Assembly: GCA_944548615.1 (NCBI GenBank) | Contig: OX155978.1 | Span: 4,133,588-4,197,587, forward strand | Length of the DNA: 64,000 nt | Direction: 5' to 3' | Source: Micropterix aruncella | Taxonomy: Eukaryota > Arthropoda > Insecta > Lepidoptera > Micropterigidae | The notes under the pieces: model-generated | Told to the model about the DNA's origin: nothing | Databases searched by the model: none | What the model saw: only the letters and a program-made list of their open reading frames with translations | Shown here: positions 60,801 through 64,000 of the stretch, one piece after another | Layout of the letters: the number at the start of each line of letters is the position of its first letter | Numbering within the stretch: the first letter of the stretch is position 1 | Program-made: the position numbers and the translations under genes

Positions 60801-63750
60801 GCAACGCTGAAATTACAAGGACATTTCGAAGAAATAGCAGCTCTAGATATTTTTTCTAGGAAGAAGTTAGTGATTTTCCTGGAGAAGAGAGGCCGTTCCG
60901 GGTGACGGCATTTGCGAGATCATAATATATATTTATTTTGTACTCAAGGTCTTTTGGGATATTTGATTCCCATAAAACAGTTAATTCTAGAATAAGGGGC
61001 CATCTTAAGAGATAGGGAGTAAAGACTTATATCTGGACGGAGTGCTGTGCGTCCGAAAATCTTAGGGAATCGATACTGTTTAGAGACTGAATTGACCGCC
61101 AGAATCCAATCTGAAGCTTTCTCGATTATTTAGAAATGTTTTTTAGTGAAATGCGTTTTGCCTTTAGAGCTATCCTGCACAAACTGTATTGGGGGTTTGG
61201 AGGGTACTGTCAGACTTCTGTTGATTCGAGCCACTAAGAGCTAGAATATGTCTAGCTGTGCAAGGGGTATTGCTACAAAGCAGACATGAACTATCGTCTG
61301 AATAGATTTATAGAGCAAGGGTAATGGAGTCTGGAAGTGTATGCTGGAATGTATTTAAATAAAATTTCAGCATCTCTGGTGTCCAGTCATACAACATTAT
61401 CTTCCAGTGCATTGGAGGAGGAATGCAAAAGTCCTTAATCGTTGTCCATTCATTCTGGCATTCAACGCCAATAGCATGAGCTACACTGTTGGTTTTGTAT
61501 TTTCCTTGGAAGAAACAATTCTTCAGCTCCACATAGATCTTGCTTTACTGCCATACCTGTGCTATTATGGCTGTTTCCAGCAAGGAACTTTTTATGGAAG
61601 TCTACGCGGGCTTGTAGATCATTTGATTCAGACAGAAGGTTTGATTGATTTGATTTGATTTACTAGGAATCGGACAGAATTGAAGTTTTGGTTATTCTGG
61701 AGTTGACATAGTGCAGAGAGGACAGCTTTAGAGCTAGCCCAAAATTGTGTTTGGACCTGAAGAGATTTGAGGGATAAACCGGTGTGTCTGAGGAAAAACA
61801 GGTTTTTAATCTAGTTGTTAAAGGCGTATCCAGATGAAACCGTTGGCTTTTGGTGAAATGATAAATGAGAAAGGACCACGAAAAATGAGGAGTTAGATAG
61901 TTGTAGTTCGCATACGAATAAATAAAATACAAACGGAGTTGCCATGCAATTCACCTACCGGAGTCGGACCCATCATAATACTATGGGAATCAAATATCCC
62001 AAAAGACCACGAGTGCAAATTAAATAAATATCATGATCTCGCAAATGCCGTCACCCGGAACGGCTTCACTGTTCATCTTCACGCGGTGGAAGTTGGCGCT
62101 CGTGGCCTGCCAGCTAAATCTTTGTTTCACCTTTTTAAAGATTTTAGTCTCTCCAGGAAAATAATCAACTCCTTTCTAGAAAAATTATCTAAAACCGCGA
62201 TTTCCACATCTCAAATTCTATGGCTTCGAAGGGGGAGTGAATGGATGGTAAGGTGAACGCTCACATGTGGCAAGACAGCTGTCCTAAACCTACCACAGCC
62301 GATCGTTAGTCCGGAATTACAATTCCGGTCGTTCACCTCCCAGAAGTGTAATAATTATATATGATGGGCCCGATTTTTGGTCGGTGAATTCCATGGCAGC
62401 TCCGTTTGTATTTTTTTACACTTCTGGAGGGTGAGCAGTGGATATGTTTTCAGTTAGAATACGAAAATAATAATAAACAAAGTTATAAAACTCACTTATA
62501 AATCCATCAGCCAATAGAGTGATACAATTTTCTTCGAGATCAGAGACCATAGATTCGAAGAGTTCAGACTGCTGCCGCATTAGTAGATCAGCATACATCC
62601 TTCCATAGACAACAGCACACGGCCTTGGGAACACATCATCTCCGACCAAAATCTTCCGTCGCAACTTCGATGCGCTTTTACCCTGCACCAAACACTCCTT
62701 TTCTTTAACTTTATACTCGAATTGAGCATCGTTTTGCGTCTCTAATAGGGTTTTCAAGGGTGTTAGCCATTTCTGTATGAAACTTAAACCGCGGCTGAGC
62801 TTGAATGAAACTTCGACGATTTTGGATAAAAGCGTTTCGAATGAGTTTAAAATGTCAGAGTTTTTCTTCAAAATCATGATCTTCGGCAGCAAAACTTCGA
62901 GCTTCGGTTCGAGTATCGCCGGATCCAACTCGAAAAGCGCAGTAAAAATATCCAGGATTTCCGCATCGATCACCGCGTCGTCGTTCAATATAACAACGCT
63001 AACGTTTTGCAGATACGAAACGAACGAACGCCGCACTTCTACTTTCGCATCGCCATCGGTTAATACGTCTGTATATTTAACGTTCGTATCGACGCCGAAC
63101 GTCTTCAGATACCGAACGAAGCTCAGCAATAAACCGAACGGAGAGCGGCCTTCAACATCGTGCGGCCGCACAGCCGTACGTACGTTTATCAACGACTGCT
63201 TCAGACCGACGACTCTAAATACATACATGCAGTAGAGCATAATTAGCTGCGCGTCGGATTTATACGCATCTACGAACGCTTTCGATAGATCGAACGCGGG
63301 TAATATGATCGTTTTTTCCACGATGCCAATTTCGTCGTTTTGCTCGATTGTATTGCCGCGAATCGCGTTAGTGAGATATGAAGAGAAATACATTTTGCGC
63401 GACGGCGAGAAAATCATTAAATTAAACGCGTCCGAGACGGGTTTGTATATCTCGTTGAAGCTGGACAAGCGTATCAAGTCTTTGAATAATCCCTCGTCGA
63501 ATGCGCAATTGACAAAATAGATCTTTCTGTTGTATCCTTTATAAAATGAGGTCATATTTTGCATGGCCCATTTTATTGCATCTATGTTCGTTGATTCGAG
63601 CTTTTTTATATAAGCGTGGAGCAACTTTATATAAGTGACAGGGTTTTGTTGGAAGTATGAAGATATTGAGACGTTTTCACAGACGCAGTTAACGCACTGA
63701 AGTAGAACAGCATCACTGCTTTTGCCTTCACTTAATATTTTTATAAGGAT
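39543..63750 (-). CDS. URB2: URB2-like ribosome-biogenesis protein (Urb2/Npa2 family), 3' nine exons
   Basis: Nine exons read in one consistent phase on the minus strand: 63750-62496, 58569-58388, 55228-54989, 53564-52458, 51029-50712, 47400-47065, 43811-43630, 40931-40806 and 39816-39543. They give about 1,339 residues and a single terminal stop. Every junction has GT donors and AG acceptors after pyrimidine tracts. The protein is leucine-rich and helical, like ARM/HEAT-type scaffolds, with no catalytic motif. The last exons (WPSFLQIYRML near residue 1208, SAYLIADF, and a terminal YKKYHKYTG) resemble the conserved C-terminus of Urb2/Npa2 proteins, which act in the nucleolus in 60S pre-rRNA maturation. 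Known vertebrate URB2 is roughly 1,500 residues, so about 100-200 N-terminal residues should lie beyond the right edge. Family assignment is from remembered similarity; the exon structure is read directly from the sequence. Confidence 0.8.
39950..40745 (+). mobile_element. LOA/I-like LINE in a URB2 intron
   Basis: RNase H pieces (IYIHSDSKAVLIAL, WVPGHAGIEGNEKANELA) are followed by LMGHCGLNKPMYNLML and CRFCQGAEETSLHIMCEC. It is antisense to URB2 and fills most of the 989-bp intron. Confidence 0.85.
40806..40931 (-). CDS. URB2: URB2 exon, residues 1207-1249
   Basis: This 126-base exon has its acceptor after TTTCTTTCCAG and a GTAAGA donor beginning at 40805. The frame WPSFLQIYRMLVQSVCLRC closely resembles a conserved segment of the Urb2 C-terminal domain and is the strongest family clue after the terminal exon. 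It is too short to show up as a long open frame. Confidence 0.75.
40975..41260 (+). mobile_element. Penelope-like retroelement fragment
   Basis: The frame HTLYRKPTHTDRYFHGS, stop, HHHPS is the conserved late RT segment of Penelope-like elements. Stops and frameshifts surround it. It lies in a URB2 intron. Confidence 0.6.
41598..42180 (-). repeat. GC-rich dispersed repeat, partial copy
   Basis: Starts GTCGACTACAGCGGGCG and loses the final part near GGAGGCCGTCGGCCC, where a short imperfect tandem duplication (GTCGGCCCTCTTT) begins. Confidence 0.8.
42190..43620. other. Non-coding intron DNA with (CTAC)n at about 42,957-43,020
   Basis: Lies inside a URB2 intron. It contains a CTAC microsatellite and AT-rich sequence. 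No coding signal was found. Confidence 0.5.
43630..43811 (-). CDS. URB2: URB2 exon, residues 1147-1207
   Basis: This 182-base exon enters in phase 0 and leaves two bases, which the next exon completes as arginine. The acceptor CTTAG precedes 43811 and a GTGAGT donor begins at 43629. It has no long neighbour in frame and is recognised from the splice signals and phase agreement. A LINE fragment begins about 30 bp upstream of the acceptor. Confidence 0.7.
43842..44355 (+). mobile_element. LINE family D 3' fragment in a URB2 intron
   Basis: The 147-residue frame includes YKLNKYHNLANGITRNSF, GAHGLPAKSLFHLFKDL and LEKLSKTAISASRIL. The 3' end is CAGCTCCGTTTGTATTTCAT. Its left edge is about 30 bp from the acceptor of exon 43811-43630. 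Confidence 0.75.
44360..45415. other. Non-coding URB2 intron DNA
   Basis: No gene is recognised. It includes the hairpin at 44,963. The short frame at 44,789 is AT-rich and unconvincing. Confidence 0.4.
44963..44993. repeat. Perfect 14-bp-arm hairpin, 3-base loop
   Basis: AACCAACTAGACCT, then TAT, then the exact reverse complement. Confidence 0.95.
45420..45888 (+). mobile_element. Jockey-like LINE 3' end with poly-A
   Basis: The frame QRFQNHALKTISNAPWFTKI, then LKSDKKRLNIHMNSLAMAL and IRCLKR is the C-terminus of mobile element jockey-type ORF2. A poly-A run ends it at about 45,888. Confidence 0.75.
45930..47040. repeat. Old dispersed repeat, split by a MITE
   Basis: Inverted relative of 17.93-19.28 kb. 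A TTAA-flanked element at 46,667-46,929 splits it. Confidence 0.55.
46667..46929. mobile_element. piggyBac-like MITE, 263 bp
   Basis: TTAA duplications at 46,663-46,666 and 46,930-46,933. The ends CCCTTCAGGCC and GGGGCTTGAGGGG form inverted repeats. No coding frame. Confidence 0.8.
47065..47400 (-). CDS. URB2: URB2 exon, residues 1035-1146, with acidic run
   Basis: The exon is 336 bases, phase 0 at both ends. The acceptor CCATAG precedes 47400 and the donor GTGAGT begins at 47064. It contains an acidic run (PEDEDDDD) of the kind common in nucleolar proteins, between helical segments. It probably begins the conserved C-terminal domain. Confidence 0.8.
48168..50335 (+). mobile_element. hAT element with transposase C-terminus, host of a nested insertion
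   Basis: The terminal inverted repeats are CAGGAGCGTAGC and GCTACGCCACTG. The 8-bp target duplication CGGGAAAC (48,160-48,167 and 50,336-50,343) is perfect. Inside, the frame LFLTLSVTTATAERSFSKL is the hAT dimerisation motif. It continues after the nested element as KLIKNYLRTSMGHERLSDLS. Without the nested insert the element is about 760 bp, so it is a deletion derivative. Confidence 0.9.
48592..49995. mobile_element. piggyBac-like element nested in the hAT
   Basis: TTAA at 48,588-48,591 and 49,996-49,999. The ends are CCCTTCACATCGCG and GAGCGACCGGG. Removing it restores the hAT frame exactly. No transposase frame is recognised in its 1,404 bp. A sub-region at 48,680-48,810 resembles, inverted, 7,965-8,110, which suggests a family. 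Confidence 0.85.
50712..51029 (-). CDS. URB2: URB2 exon, residues 929-1034
   Basis: The exon is 318 bases, phase 0 at both ends. The acceptor TTTTGCAG precedes 51029 and the donor GTATGC begins at 50711. It encodes helical sequence (for example LLDQLAVIAKQLFD). A Helitron 3' terminus lies only about 22 bp upstream of the acceptor. Confidence 0.8.
51052..51215 (-). mobile_element. Helitron 3' terminal region
   Basis: Reads on the minus strand to GGGTCAGCTAG followed by T, the CTRR end of Helitrons. It is nearly identical to 63,830-64,000. The 5' end was not located. Confidence 0.75.
52145..52380 (-). mobile_element. CR1/Jockey-like LINE 3' fragment
   Basis: Diverged copy of the 3' end at 2,800-3,050 (TAAGGCTGATGC, TGACTGTTTTGCACT, TTTCCTGGGGTTC). 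It lies about 80 bp inside the intron after exon 53564-52458. Confidence 0.75.
52458..53564 (-). CDS. URB2: URB2 large central exon, residues 560-928
   Basis: This 1,107-base exon is phase 0 at both ends. The acceptor follows a run of Ts, and the donor GTAAGG begins at 52457. It starts KNLLVQKTLACKIF and contains a basic patch (KKGKAANHAKRVK near residue 580) that could serve as a nuclear or nucleolar localisation signal. Long amphipathic helices follow. A tandem 15-bp AT-rich duplication sits just inside the downstream intron. Confidence 0.85.
53594..54544 (+). mobile_element. Helitron derivative with a RepHel N-terminal fragment
   Basis: The 5' end is TCTATATAATAAAAATG after A and the 3' end is GGGTTCCGCTAG before T, as expected for A-T insertion. 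A frame at about 53,991-54,190 reads TYREAIYYDLTKQY, then HLCQYCNALKYR. This is the zinc-binding N-terminal region of Helitron Rep/helicase proteins. The Rep and helicase domains are missing. Confidence 0.85.
54545..54965 (-). mobile_element. LINE family D 3' fragment
   Basis: Minus frame FHLFKNLGLSRKIINSFLEK; the tail AAATACAAACGGAGCTGCC directly abuts the Helitron 3' end. Confidence 0.75.
54989..55228 (-). CDS. URB2: URB2 exon, residues 480-559
   Basis: This 240-base exon is phase 0 at both ends, with acceptor CATAG before 55228 and a consensus GTAAGT donor beginning at 54988. It encodes an aromatic-rich segment (for example YSIYSPWSDLGDYKFGKSES) with no recognised motif. The following intron is almost wholly transposon. 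Confidence 0.8.
55600..55840 (+). repeat. GC-rich repeat, partial copy in URB2 intron
   Basis: The first 240 bp of the family. It ends at GGAGTCTGGAAAC, directly before an inverted copy. Confidence 0.8.
55846..56297 (-). repeat. GC-rich repeat, partial inverted copy
   Basis: Starts GTTGTCGACTCAACGGGCG and ends at the CCGACTGTTAGTCAGAG block, where the next plus-strand copy begins. Confidence 0.8.
56298..56958 (+). repeat. GC-rich repeat, full-length copy
   Basis: Runs from GGGAGCTAACGGGCC to GTAGTCGACC and is a good reference copy. A short extra inverted piece of the family follows at about 56,966-57,016. Confidence 0.85.
57564..58262 (-). repeat. GC-rich repeat, full-length inverted copy with tandem end
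   Basis: Starts GTCGACTACAACGGGCG and ends GGGCCCGTTAGCTCCCC. The last about 20 bp are then repeated imperfectly (GGGCCCGCTAGCTCCCC) to about 58,262. Confidence 0.85.
58388..58569 (-). CDS. URB2: URB2 exon, residues 419-479
   Basis: The exon is 182 bases long. The acceptor CCACAG precedes 58569 and the donor GTTAGT begins at 58387. It enters with two bases completing the previous codon and leaves in phase 0. The frame contains a helical stretch (IILLEVLSSLLIQVM) followed by a charged segment. The start coordinate depends on the phase match with both neighbours, which holds. The intron on its 3' side carries four copies of the GC-rich repeat. Confidence 0.75.
58707..59012. mobile_element. piggyBac-like MITE, 306 bp
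   Basis: TTAA at 58,703-58,706 and 59,013-59,016, with ends CCCCTTGAGTA and TACTCCAAGGG. The first 90 bp hold two copies of TTGAGTATGATACGACCA. Confidence 0.8.
59040..59440. repeat. Dispersed repeat shared with 5.29-5.73 kb
   Basis: Same blocks and order as the 5.3-kb copy. No gene. Confidence 0.7.
59530..60325 (+). mobile_element. Jockey-like LINE, 3' end of ORF2
   Basis: The 216-residue frame (LGVFFDPKLNFKEHI, TLYNSIVRSRMETNAPIW, MVGYNSLCLRREML) runs to a stop at 60,191, then a 3' UTR with an (AAAT)n tail. It is the same family as the LINE at 27.8-29.5 kb. Confidence 0.85.
60840..61090 (-). mobile_element. LINE family D degraded fragment
   Basis: Reads minus-strand family D blocks (TAGGAAGAAGTT, GGTGACGGCATTTGCGAG, TATCTGGACGGAG) with gaps and no long frame. 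Confidence 0.6.
61400..61650. repeat. Repeat shared, inverted, with 17.47-17.71 kb
   Basis: See the partner copy. The plus frame ANSMSYTVGFVFSLEETILQ has no recognised domain. Confidence 0.5.
61921..62445 (+). mobile_element. LINE family D fragment flanked by inverted pieces of itself
   Basis: 61,921-61,976 is the inverted 3' tail and 61,981-62,415 a sense copy (YHDLANAVTRNGF, GARGLPAKSLFHLFKD). About 62,416-62,445 is again inverted (ACTTCTGGAGGGTGA). It lies about 50 bp from the donor of exon 63750-62496. Confidence 0.75.
62496..63750 (-). CDS. URB2: URB2 exon (first in window), residues 1-419 of the visible protein
   Basis: This is the longest exon at 1,255 bases. It starts after a T-rich acceptor at 63751-63752 and ends at a GTGAGT donor beginning at 62495. 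It opens in phase 0 and leaves one base, which the next exon completes as serine. The product is helical, rich in leucine and lysine, and has no signal peptide or membrane span. It should correspond to the region following the URB2 N-terminus. Because it opens with an acceptor, at least one further 5' exon must lie to the right of the window. Confidence 0.8.
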
Positions 63751-63829
63751 CTGAAAAAAAAGAAAAATATGCTATACATAGTGATTTTTCACTAAGTGCC
63801 ATTATGGGAAGATTCTAAACTATACCATA

Positions 63830-64000
63830 CTAGCTGACCCGTGCCCACTTCGTTGGGCGGTAAAACTTTTTACCTGTGATGAAATTATGAGTGTGCTTCG
63901 GTTAGTGCTGAGTGCTATGATTTATTTCCTGACTGCCAAAAGAAGGGTTATATTTTCTGCATATGTATGTATGTATTTGCATGCCAATTTGACTATAATA
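63830..64000 (-). mobile_element. Helitron 3' terminal region, continues past the window
   Basis: Nearly identical to 51,052-51,215, with the same CTAG terminus. It lies 80 bp upstream of the acceptor of exon 63750-62496. Confidence 0.75.

Noticed and set aside
62777..63235. 152-residue plus-strand frame
   Set aside because: Antisense shadow of the first visible URB2 exon.

Overview
The window looks like arthropod nuclear DNA, most likely from an insect. It is AT-rich and contains one spliced host gene with GT-AG introns, C2H2 zinc-finger paralogues, and a dense mix of non-LTR retrotransposons, Helitrons, hAT and piggyBac-like elements and a Penelope-like fragment. Several repeats remind me of moth and butterfly genomes, but the order cannot be settled from the sequence alone. 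No bacterial, CRISPR or rRNA features were seen, and no tRNA gene could be supported.

The right third (39.5-63.75 kb, minus strand) carries the best-supported gene: nine exons whose reading phases all agree. They encode about 1,339 residues of a large helical protein whose last exons look like the C-terminal Urb2/Npa2 domain. I call it URB2, a nucleolar ribosome-biogenesis factor; its 5' exon or exons lie beyond the right edge. Its introns are packed with transposons, several ending within about 20-80 bp of splice sites. One intron holds a three-level nest: a GC-rich repeat split by a hAT element (8-bp target duplication), which is itself split by a piggyBac-like element (TTAA duplication).

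The left and middle parts carry three minus-strand copies of a C2H2 zinc-finger gene (about 5.9-7.3, 12.8-14.1 and 30.7-32.0 kb). They share an acidic N-terminal region with SUMO-consensus motifs and fingers joined by an unusual linker. Only the middle copy keeps a continuous N-terminus plus six fingers, and it too ends at a stop inside the array. A small final exon with a C-terminal membrane segment lies at 3.6 kb, with a broken copy at 33.7 kb, so parts of this region have been duplicated.

Most other open frames belong to LINE remnants: CR1/Jockey-like elements at 2.8-3.4, 8.2-12.2, 21.2-23.8, 25.4-27.8, 27.8-29.9, 36.2, 45.4 and 59.5-60.3 kb, and LOA/I-like RNase H LINEs at 1.7, 4.4-5.3, 16.1-16.7, 34.4-35.0 and 40.0-40.7 kb. 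A separate GC-rich repeat of about 0.65 kb with no clear coding capacity occurs at least ten times in both orientations. It is the least explained component of the window and the best candidate for something undescribed.
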